From positions 248,001-312,000 of the forward strand of contig NZ_JH109153.1 of assembly GCF_000190755.2 (NCBI RefSeq): a stretch of 64,000 bases of DNA. The letters run 5' to 3'. Each line of letters starts with the position of its first letter. The stretch's first letter is position 1. A model generated the notes under the pieces. It saw only the letters and a list, made by a program, of their open reading frames with translations, had not been told where the DNA came from and searched no databases. The position numbers and the translations under genes were made by a program. The DNA comes from Methylobacter tundripaludum SV96. Its GTDB lineage: Bacteria; Pseudomonadota; Gammaproteobacteria; Methylococcales; Methylomonadaceae. This document shows positions 29,107 to 36,504 of the stretch, piece after piece.

Positions 29107-31467
29107 TCATCTGCGTTCCATTGTATCTGATGACTGAATATCCTTAAGCCCAATCAATGGCGCGCACAGCAGCGCGGTTACAATTCCGGCAGTTACGGTA
29201 AACCCGAACGCATGCACGATCTCGGTGGAACTGGTCGCCAACAAGCCGAACGCCAGCAAGGTCGTCAATGCCGAAAGCGTAACCCCCAATGAGGTGCTGG
29301 CGCGTCTGTCGCCCGCCATAAAAAAGAACAGCCCGTAATCGACGCCGATGCCCAACACCAGCAACAACGCAAACAGGTTGAACAAGCTGAACAACTGGCC
29401 GAACCACCCCAGCATGGCTAACGAAACCGCCAGCGAAACAACCGGCACCGACATGATGGTTACGCTATTGCGCCAACCGAACTTGAAGCCCAAGCCCAGC
29501 GAGGCCAGACAGAACGCAATCGCCAACAAGCCGCTGGCCCTGATTCTATAGCGCGCAAACAATGACGATATCGACTCGACCTGATCCACCCAGACTATGC
29601 CCGGCAAATCCTGTAGCGCAGCTAATGCGCCAGCATCATTAATACCGATTAAAGCAACCGTGCTTTGGCAGCGGCCGGAATCACAACCCAGCCACAACTG
29701 CTGCTTGGTTTCATCGGTAGTCGCCAGCCATTCCGGCAAGGTCAACGTGTTGCGCGCTGCTTCGGCAAACTGCTTGAGTTCGGCTTTCACGGCCATCTCG
29801 TCAAAGCCGAGATCGATCATGTAGCGTTCAAGCAAGCCGGAGTCGTACAGCTTGTGCTTTAACAGCCGGTAATTTTGCTGCTGTTGGTTTGCATCGGGCC
29901 AATAGCCGCTCAAGCCTTCATAAGCAGTCAGCGCTTTTTGCTGTTTTAACGCATCCAGGCGTTTAAGCAGTGTTTGTTCATTTTGATGCCAATCGGCTTG
30001 ATCTGTCCCCGACACCAGAAAAAACGGGTTGTCAGGACTCATCGGAAATAACTGCCGGATTTTATCGGCGGTGCGAAGTAACTCGGCTGGCGGCGATTGC
30101 AGCAAGCGCACATCATCCTGCGGCGTCAATATCCACAGACCGCCCGCGATAAAAACCGCCAATACCAATCCCAGCCAGCGCCGGTTTTTGTTGACCCAAA
30201 GCGGCCAGTGTTGCTCCCAATAAGTTGTCAGTTTAAGTATGGCCGGCTCATGATCGAAGGTGAACCCGGTTAACAGTAACGGAAACAGCAATACCACCGT
30301 CAGCCATGCGACCAGCAAACCCATCGCGGAAAATAACGCCACTTCCTGCAAGCCTGGAAACGGCGAAAAACCCAAGCCCGCATAACTTAGCAGATTGCTT
30401 AACAACCCTAAAGAAAGCCCCGGCAGAATAAACTTTAGGCCCTTCCGGGGATTCCAGTCCTTCTCGCCGAAACTGTCGCACAAAAAATGTTGTGCATAGT
30501 CATCGGCAACGCCGATCAAGCTGGCTCCGAAAACCAAAGTCAGAATATGTATCTTGCCGAAAAACAGCACGCAGATAACCAACGCGGCAAGCAGGCCGCT
30601 CCCGATTGCTAGGCTCGATAACAGCAACGGCCGTACGCTACGGAAAGTCGCCCACAGCAACACGATAATGCCGAGGCTCGAGCCTATGCCGACCGTGGAA
30701 ATCTCCTGTTTGGCCGACTGCGCGCCATGCGCGGTAAACAACGGCATGCCGGAAACCAGCAACTCGCCTCCGGCCGCTTTGACTTGCTCGGTTGCGCTGT
30801 CAACCAGGCTCGACAAGGTTTCCAGCTTGTCCAGCTGCAACCTTTCATCCTGCAAATCGGTCAATAACAATGCCCAAAAACGATGTTGATCGGACAACAC
30901 GACGATGCCCTGTTCCAGATTCAACTTGATCGGATTTTGCGCACTGAAATAACGGCTGAATATCAACGACGGATCGCTCTCAAGACTGGCCGCCTGCATT
31001 TGCCCGATGGGGCTGTTGAGTAACTCCAGATTTTGCTTGATTAACTCATCGGGCTTTGTCGCCAAGATTGCTTGGGTTTGCGCATCCAACAGCTGATAAC
31101 GATAAGGAAACAGTTGTTGATACTGCTTGATATATTGCTGCTGCGGAAACTCCAGCACCACCTTGTTAAACAGCTGGCTTTGCTCCAATTGCTGCTTAAG
31201 CTTTTGCGCATGATTGATGGCTTCTTGAGACGTCGCAGCACCGGCCAGCCAGACCACTTTCCGGTTCAGCAGCTGATTATGTTGCTGCGTGGCTTTGGCG
31301 ATTTCCGGCTGTTGTTCGCTGGTCGGCAATAACGCTAAAAAGCTGGTCTCCAGCCAGTCTTTAGTCAAGGCCTGACTGCCGAGAACACAGATGACCAGCA
31401 TTCCGACCAGCCAAAGCCCTGCGGTCAACTTAGGGTGATAAACGTTCAAAATCGGCTTCTTGTTCAT
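29107..31467 (-). CDS. apeM: MMPL/RND-type exporter ApeM
   Basis: A 786-residue inner-membrane transporter with two repeats, each of one N-terminal membrane helix, a large periplasmic domain and a bundle of helices (about 12 in all). The sequence GIGVDYGLFFF and its counterpart GVADDYAQHF carry the conserved acidic residues. It is expected to lift the finished aryl-polyene lipid out of the inner membrane, handing it to the LolA-like ApeL. It overlaps apeL by 38 bp. A 132-bp gap follows. Confidence 0.88.
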   Translation of the reverse strand: MNKKPILNVYHPKLTAGLWLVGMLVICVLGSQALTKDWLETSFLALLPTSEQQPEIAKATQQHNQLLNRKVVWLAGAATSQEAINHAQKLKQQLEQSQLFNKVVLEFPQQQYIKQYQQLFPYRYQLLDAQTQAILATKPDELIKQNLELLNSPIGQMQAASLESDPSLIFSRYFSAQNPIKLNLEQGIVVLSDQHRFWALLLTDLQDERLQLDKLETLSSLVDSATEQVKAAGGELLVSGMPLFTAHGAQSAKQEISTVGIGSSLGIIVLLWATFRSVRPLLLSSLAIGSGLLAALVICVLFFGKIHILTLVFGASLIGVADDYAQHFLCDSFGEKDWNPRKGLKFILPGLSLGLLSNLLSYAGLGFSPFPGLQEVALFSAMGLLVAWLTVVLLFPLLLTGFTFDHEPAILKLTTYWEQHWPLWVNKNRRWLGLVLAVFIAGGLWILTPQDDVRLLQSPPAELLRTADKIRQLFPMSPDNPFFLVSGTDQADWHQNEQTLLKRLDALKQQKALTAYEGLSGYWPDANQQQQNYRLLKHKLYDSGLLERYMIDLGFDEMAVKAELKQFAEAARNTLTLPEWLATTDETKQQLWLGCDSGRCQSTVALIGINDAGALAALQDLPGIVWVDQVESISSLFARYRIRASGLLAIAFCLASLGLGFKFGWRNSVTIMSVPVVSLAVSLAMLGWFGQLFSLFNLFALLLVLGIGVDYGLFFFMAGDRRASTSLGVTLSALTTLLAFGLLATSSTEIVHAFGFTVTAGIVTALLCAPLIGLKDIQSSDTMERR

Positions 31468-32017
31468 CGGTTAACTGTGCAGGGTGCGTGATGTTTTCGA
31501 AAGTAATGCGGGTGACATTGCCGCCTGCTTCGCGTATTTCCAACCAGCGCAGCTCGGTATCGCCCGACAGCACCATCGTGCTGATAATTTTTTGCAGCAT
31601 CTCATCCTTGGGTGTTAGCGCCAACTGCCAGACTGTTTTTTGATCGGTTCCGGTGATGGCAAAGCCATCTGTTAACGCCGCTAAATCACCACCCAACATG
31701 GCCTTGAAAACCTTGCCGAAAGCCGCCGGTACCGCTTGCTCGCCCTGCCCGGTCAACAGCCGCGACTCATTGACCAGCAGTAACGAAACAACCGGCGTCA
31801 GGGTTTTCCAGATAACGCCCTTGCTTTGGTGGTACGTAAACGTGCCCGTGGAAATTAAAGGCTTGTGTAGTACCTTCAGGTGTTTTTGCTGGTGAAAATC
31901 GCCCTGGGTGATCGGCGTTTTTGCCAATCGCGCGGCGATCTCAGTCAATACCGCTTCGCCTGCGACACCTTGGCTAAATGCCAAGCAATACAGCAGCAGC
32001 GCTTTTATTAAAATCAA
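31430..32017 (-). CDS. apeL: LolA-like periplasmic carrier ApeL
   Basis: A 195-residue protein with an N-terminal signal sequence (LIKALLLYCLAFSQGVAGEA) and a LolA-type body (TKTPITQGDFHQQK-like strand at about residues 33-48). It probably ferries the lipid across the periplasm. The start is a TTG at 32017 within TTGA that also ends apeK, a typical coupled start. It overlaps apeM. Confidence 0.82.
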   Translation of the reverse strand: MILIKALLLYCLAFSQGVAGEAVLTEIAARLAKTPITQGDFHQQKHLKVLHKPLISTGTFTYHQSKGVIWKTLTPVVSLLLVNESRLLTGQGEQAVPAAFGKVFKAMLGGDLAALTDGFAITGTDQKTVWQLALTPKDEMLQKIISTMVLSGDTELRWLEIREAGGNVTRITFENITHPAQLTDEQEADFERLSP

Positions 32018-32427
32018 GAAACCTCCAGGCCGAGTTTTTCAAACAACACAGCGGGCGATGCAAAGCACATTTCCCGCGTTGCCAACTTTACAGCCACTTG
32101 AACGCTATGGCCTTTGGTCAGCCTTAAGCCTGAGCTTTTATCGGTGATCAGGTAATTTATTTTCAGGCGATTTTCCCATTCGACGATTTGCGCTCTTACC
32201 GTAATGGTCTGCCCGAACACCGCCGGTTGCGCATAGCGGATGCCAAGATCGATCACCGGCCACGCATAGCCCGAGTCGCGCATTTGCGGATAGTTGTAAT
32301 CGATTTTGTCCAGCAGGGCGCAACGTGCGATTTCAAAATACTTGGCGTAATGCCCATGCCAGACCACTTCCATCATGTCGACATCATGAAAGGGGATTTG
32401 CAGGTCGATTGAAGTTTGATGAATCAT
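32014..32427 (-). CDS. apeK: Acyl thioesterase ApeK
   Basis: A 137-residue hot-dog thioesterase of the YbgC/4-hydroxybenzoyl-CoA type, with the motif HDVDMMEVVWHGHYAKYFE. It may release or edit polyene chains on ACP. I place the start at 32427 (GGAG upstream); the open frame extends to 32475 only through repeat DNA. A broken copy of its first 35 codons lies upstream at 32512-32621. Confidence 0.87.
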   Translation of the reverse strand: MIHQTSIDLQIPFHDVDMMEVVWHGHYAKYFEIARCALLDKIDYNYPQMRDSGYAWPVIDLGIRYAQPAVFGQTITVRAQIVEWENRLKINYLITDKSSGLRLTKGHSVQVAVKLATREMCFASPAVLFEKLGLEVS

Positions 32428-32511
32428 TATATTCTCCGAGCCTCGGGGCGCAGCGCGCCCGGACTGCATTCCCACGCAGCGCGTAGGAACGAGGAGAAAG
32501 TGACGCAGAGG
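32428..32511. repeat. REP-like palindrome between apeK and its fragment
   Basis: Contains GGGCGCAGCGCGCCC and CATTCCCACGCAGCGCGTAGGAACGAGG (about 32440-32495), the dominant REP-like family of this window. Confidence 0.8.
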
Positions 32512-32621
32512 ACAATTTCCAAATACTTGGCATAATGCTCATGCCTCCCCCCCTCCATCATGTCGACATCATGGAAAGGGATTTGTAGGTCGATTTCAGC
32601 GTAATGAATGTCTCTAATCAT
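32512..32621 (-). pseudogene. Fragment of apeK 5' end
   Basis: Reads from an ATG at 32621 as MIRDIHYAEIDLQIPFHDVD and on to HYAKYLEI, matching the apeK N-terminus apart from several changes (GGRHEHY in place of VVWHGHY). It then runs into REP DNA. It is a partial duplication made when repeat DNA entered the operon. Confidence 0.85.
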
Positions 32622-32627
32622 ATCTCT

Positions 32628-32685
32628 CTCGTTCCCACGCGCTGCGTGGGAATGCTGTGTAAGGCGCGCTGCGCCGCGAATCACA
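32628..32685. repeat. REP-like palindrome 3' of RAYT
   Basis: CTCGTTCCCACGCGCTGCGTGGGAATG followed by GGCGCGCTGCGCCGCGA. It matches the copy on the other side of the transposase (33230-33290) in inverted orientation. Confidence 0.85.
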
Positions 32686-33220
32686 GCCAATCCTTAAAAA
32701 CAGGAATCAACCCGGCAACGCCCGCATAATCCCTGGCGCTGGAATACCGCCAATGCGTAGCTTCATCGACATAGCCCCGTTTCACCGGATTTTGATGGAT
32801 ATACTCCAGCTTTTGCCGAAGCACCTGTTCGTTTTCGATTAACTGCGGATGCGATCCCTCTTCCCAACATTGATAATCACGATCCTCGCGTTTGTAATCT
32901 TTGCGGAAAAACGCCAACTGCTGCAATAACCGCTCGGCGCGACATTCCTTCAAGTGGTCGATCAGTTTACGGGCAGTGTAGGATTTGAAGCGCGGCAATT
33001 CCAACGTTAGATTCTTTGCTTGTACAATCATATGAAGGTGATTTTCCAGGATGACATAGCCGTATATTTTCCAGCCGTGTTCTTCTTGCCGGTATCGTAG
33101 TGCGTCGAGAACAATGCTTGCGGTTTGCTGACGGGTAAACAGCGGTATCCAGTTCAGCACCGTGCAGGTTAGAAAGTGCGGGGCTTGTTCATGGCAGATT
33201 CGATAGCGGCTACGGCCCAT
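32681..33220 (-). CDS. REP-associated tyrosine transposase (RAYT)
   Basis: A 179-residue Y1 single-strand transposase of the IS200-like RAYT family. The HUH metal motif is HLHMIV (H61, H63) and Tyr81 in FKSYTARKL is the likely nucleophile. The C-terminal half (YIHQNPVKRGYV, WRYSSARDY) is diagnostic for the family. RAYTs are thought to move REP palindromes, and this one is flanked by them. It sits inside the APE operon between the ammonia-lyase and apeK, in the same orientation, so it may be co-transcribed. Confidence 0.93.
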   Translation of the reverse strand: MGRSRYRICHEQAPHFLTCTVLNWIPLFTRQQTASIVLDALRYRQEEHGWKIYGYVILENHLHMIVQAKNLTLELPRFKSYTARKLIDHLKECRAERLLQQLAFFRKDYKREDRDYQCWEEGSHPQLIENEQVLRQKLEYIHQNPVKRGYVDEATHWRYSSARDYAGVAGLIPVFKDWL

Positions 33221-33225
33221 GGCGT

Positions 33226-34836
33226 TTAATCCTCGGGGCGCAGCGCGCCCTGAACTGCATTCCCACGCGGCGCGTGGGAACGAGGAGTAGTGTCTGGGAA
33301 CGAAGAATCATATAGTTCCCAATACTGCTTGCGACTCAACTCCAAACATAACCGCAGCTCTTGCTCCAACGCCCGATCGGCACTTAAAAACGGGCTATGC
33401 TCCCGTAATTGCCTGACGGTGTTTTGCAAAGCCGGGCTTAACGAATCCACATTGCCCCGCAACTCAACGCCCTGAACAACCGCAAGCAACACGGCTACGG
33501 CAACCTGCTCGGTCAGCTCCAAAATGCGGATGCAATCCCTAGCCGCAATGGTCCCCATGCTGACTTTGTCCTGATTGTGGCATTCGGTGGAACGGGAAAA
33601 CACGCTGGCGGGCATGGTCAGCTTAAGGGCTTCCGCCGTCCAGGCGGAAACGGCGATTTGCAAGGCCTTGAAACCGTGGCTCAACAAGGCTTGCTCGCCA
33701 ACGGCGCCGGAAAGATTGGCCGGCAGGCCGTTATTGAATTTAGGGTCCATCAACTGCGCCATTTGCCGATCCATTAAATCGGCCAAGTTAGCTACGGCGG
33801 TTTTAAGAGAGTCCATCGCAAAGGCGATATGTCCGCCGTAAAAATGACCGCCATGCAAAACATGTTCGCCTTCCGCATCGATGATCGGGTTGTCGTTGGC
33901 GCTGTTTAATTCGGTTTCGATAAACTGCCGCAGCCAGGGCAATGAATCTTCCAGCACGCCGATGATATGCGGCGCGCAGCGTAGCGAATAGCGATCCTGC
34001 AAGCGGGTGTCGTGACGCGGCGCACTGCGCCGCAACTGCAAATCCGCACGTATCCGCTCGGCGACGCGATTCTGGCCGGGGTGCGGTTTAACCGAAAACA
34101 ACTTTTCGTCAAAATGGTAGGCATTGCCTTTTAAGGCGACCGAAGCCAAGCTGGTGATGCGTGAGCTCAGCCTGGATAAATACTCGGCTCGCTGGTAGGC
34201 AAGACAGGCAATGCCGGTCATGGCCGCCGTGCCGTTCATAATCGCCAAGCCTTCTTTGGGTTTTAAGGTCAGCGCTTCGATATTGAGCCCGGCAAAAACG
34301 GTTTGCGTGGGTTGACGCTGCCCCTGATAAAGCACGTCCCGCTCACCGGCCAGAACGGCCGCGACATAGGATAACGGCGTTAAATCGCCGCTGGCCCCGA
34401 CCGAGCCTTCCTGCGGAATCATCGGCAGAATGTCCTGCTTTAATAATTCAGTCAGTTGCTGCAATAACTTGTAACGGACACCCGAGTAACCGCGCGCCAG
34501 ACTGGTCAAGCGCGCCGCCAGTATCGCCCGTGTTTGCCGGGCATCAAAATGATCGCCTAGCCCGCAACCATGGAAGGTGTAAAGCTGTCTGGGCAGTTGC
34601 TCGACCAGATTGAGCGGAATGGACACCGTGCAGGACTCGCCGTAACCGGTGGTTACGCCGTAGACAAAGCCTTCTTCCTTTAACAAGGTGTCGATAAACC
34701 GGGCGCCTTTGTTGATGCGCTCAATAAATTTCGGCTGCCTGCCTAACTTCGCCTGCGCTTGTTGGTTGGCAATTTGGCAAATCGCCTCAATTGTCAACGG
34801 CTGACCATCAAAAACTACGGTATTCTTACTGTTCAT
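33226..34836 (-). CDS. Aromatic amino acid ammonia-lyase (HAL/PAL/TAL family)
   Basis: A 536-residue lyase that makes an arylacrylate from an aromatic amino acid. The MIO prosthetic group forms from Ala148-Ser149-Gly150 (GSVGASGDLTPLSY); Tyr60 lies in VYGVTTGYGE. The substrate-selectivity pair aligns as Phe-His (TFHGCG), different from plain His-, Phe- or Tyr-specific pairs, so the substrate is open; Tyr giving 4-coumarate as polyene starter fits the cluster. About 20 C-terminal residues (PRSHAPRGNAVQGALRPED) are encoded by a REP-like palindrome, replacing the original end. Confidence 0.9.
   Translation of the reverse strand: MNSKNTVVFDGQPLTIEAICQIANQQAQAKLGRQPKFIERINKGARFIDTLLKEEGFVYGVTTGYGESCTVSIPLNLVEQLPRQLYTFHGCGLGDHFDARQTRAILAARLTSLARGYSGVRYKLLQQLTELLKQDILPMIPQEGSVGASGDLTPLSYVAAVLAGERDVLYQGQRQPTQTVFAGLNIEALTLKPKEGLAIMNGTAAMTGIACLAYQRAEYLSRLSSRITSLASVALKGNAYHFDEKLFSVKPHPGQNRVAERIRADLQLRRSAPRHDTRLQDRYSLRCAPHIIGVLEDSLPWLRQFIETELNSANDNPIIDAEGEHVLHGGHFYGGHIAFAMDSLKTAVANLADLMDRQMAQLMDPKFNNGLPANLSGAVGEQALLSHGFKALQIAVSAWTAEALKLTMPASVFSRSTECHNQDKVSMGTIAARDCIRILELTEQVAVAVLLAVVQGVELRGNVDSLSPALQNTVRQLREHSPFLSADRALEQELRLCLELSRKQYWELYDSSFPDTTPRSHAPRGNAVQGALRPED
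33230..33290. repeat. REP-like palindrome at end of ammonia-lyase gene
   Basis: GGGGCGCAGCGCGCC and CATTCCCACGCGGCGCGTGGGAACGAGG, overlapping the last codons of the lyase and lying just upstream of the RAYT. Confidence 0.88.
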
Positions 34837-35773
34837 CGCTTTTTTTATCAGCCAAGTGCCAAAAATCGAAAAAGTTAAACCACTGTAACGGTTCCATTAA
34901 ACAATAGCGCTCCAATCGCCGGGCATAGTTTTGTATAGTTTGCTGCATGGCTTGCTCTCGGTTTTTTCTGGGGAACGTCAGCCTATCGCTGAAATGCTCA
35001 AAATAGATCACCTGCTTGTCCTGTTGTTTCAAGCAAAACAGCGTGTAAACCGGACATTTAAGCAGTGAGGCCAGGATAAAGGGGCCTTGCGGAAACAACG
35101 CATCCGCGCCCAGAAACTCGGCATGGCTAACACGCGGATTCCGACCCACCGACGTTCTGTCTGCGGTAATAATGATCAATTCGCCGTTATCGATTTTATC
35201 GCTCAGCAGCATGGCCGTGGCGGCGCTGATGTCGGTCACCTGGATCAGGTTTAAACCGCTGTTCGCATTGGTTTGCTTTAGCAAGCGATTGAATTTTTCC
35301 GCATGTTTGGTGTGTACCAGCACGTTAATGCGAGGTGCATCATCCAGATCCGCAATCACGCGGCAGACTTCAAGATTACCCAAATGCGAACCCAGCAGGA
35401 TTGCGCCCCTATCCGCCTTGACGTGAGCCAACAGTTCGTCGCGTCCTCGATAACTGATGTCGGCACGCGACAACGCACCGGACCAGGCCGCCAATTTATC
35501 GATAATGGCGTTGGCAAAGCTAATGAAGTGCCGATAGCTGTCCCGGAGATTTCCGCTTAACTTTGATGCGGGCGAAAGCTGTGCAATGCGCTTTAGATAA
35601 GCCTGACTGGCCGCCCTGCCCGGTTTGTTCACTAGCCAGTAATAACTCACAACAGGATATAAAAACCACTGTAACACGGTACGCCCGAACAACAGGTAAA
35701 CACGCAGCAAGAAACGCATGCCCCAAATCATGCTCCACTCGCCCATCTCTGCCCAATGCGACGATTTACTCAT
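34826..35773 (-). CDS. Lipid acyltransferase (C-terminal half of ApeJ)
   Basis: A 315-residue LpxL/HtrB-like (COG4261) acyltransferase with an N-terminal membrane segment and the motif GSHLGNLEVCR in the active-site position. It probably attaches an acyl or the aryl-polyene chain to the lipid carrier. In several APE clusters this domain is fused behind a family-2 glycosyltransferase as ApeJ; here the two are separate genes overlapping by 4 bp. Confidence 0.82.
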   Translation of the reverse strand: MSKSSHWAEMGEWSMIWGMRFLLRVYLLFGRTVLQWFLYPVVSYYWLVNKPGRAASQAYLKRIAQLSPASKLSGNLRDSYRHFISFANAIIDKLAAWSGALSRADISYRGRDELLAHVKADRGAILLGSHLGNLEVCRVIADLDDAPRINVLVHTKHAEKFNRLLKQTNANSGLNLIQVTDISAATAMLLSDKIDNGELIIITADRTSVGRNPRVSHAEFLGADALFPQGPFILASLLKCPVYTLFCLKQQDKQVIYFEHFSDRLTFPRKNREQAMQQTIQNYARRLERYCLMEPLQWFNFFDFWHLADKKSDEQ

Positions 35774-36504
35774 CGACGGTGCCTGCCCAACAATTGCGGG
35801 ATGCGCAGCAACATGCCGAAAAACAGTTTGGCATGGGTTTTCGAGATCATCAGATTATCTTGCCACAACTTGAAATGCGACACGCCGTCGTACGGGTATT
35901 GCACCGCAGTCGGTCTATTGACGACATCAACGCCCTGCCAGTACAGGCGCACCAGAATGTCGATGTCAAAATCCATGCCTCTGGCTATGCGTGTGCCATC
36001 GGCTAACTTGGCCACCGCCGCCAAGGGGTACAAGCGAAAACCGCACATGCTGTCCGCAATCGCAAGCGACAAGGTGTTGATCCATACCCACAGATTGGCA
36101 ATGGTTCGACCGTAAACCCGGCTCTTTGGCGCTGTTTTATCAAACAGCGGTTGGCCTAAAATCAGCGCGTCGGGATGCTCCCTGCCCGCCTCAATAAACG
36201 CTGGAATGTCGTTGACGTTGTGCTGCCCATCGGCATCGATCTGGATCGCGTGGCTAAATCCCAAAGCCTGTGCCGCCTTAAAACCGTCCAGCACGGCTGC
36301 ACCTTTGCCGCCATTTTCCGAACGGTTGATTAACGTAAGCCACTCCGGTTCACGTTCGACACAGTCTGCTAAAATTTGGGAACAAAGCGCCGAGCTGCCG
36401 TCATTAATCAATATCGTCGGAAGGCCGAAGCTTTTTAATTTGGCAAGCACCTGGGGAATCGCGGCTTCGTGATTGTAAACGGGGATAATGATACAGGAGT
36501 TCAT
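35770..36504 (-). CDS. Family 2 glycosyltransferase (N-terminal half of ApeJ)
   Basis: A 244-residue GT-A-fold enzyme. It opens IIIPVYNHEAAIPQVL, has INDGSSALCS for nucleotide-sugar binding and DADGQHNVNDIP (DxD-like). It most likely adds a sugar to the lipid anchor of the polyene. The gene overlaps its neighbours on both sides by 4 bp, a tight translational unit with the following acyltransferase. Confidence 0.85.
   Translation of the reverse strand: MNSCIIIPVYNHEAAIPQVLAKLKSFGLPTILINDGSSALCSQILADCVEREPEWLTLINRSENGGKGAAVLDGFKAAQALGFSHAIQIDADGQHNVNDIPAFIEAGREHPDALILGQPLFDKTAPKSRVYGRTIANLWVWINTLSLAIADSMCGFRLYPLAAVAKLADGTRIARGMDFDIDILVRLYWQGVDVVNRPTAVQYPYDGVSHFKLWQDNLMISKTHAKLFFGMLLRIPQLLGRHRR

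Noticed and set aside
32681-33220. Complete IS200/IS605 insertion sequence
   Set aside because: The protein has RAYT-type features and the flanks are REP palindromes; no IS605 subterminal hairpins or TnpB are visible.
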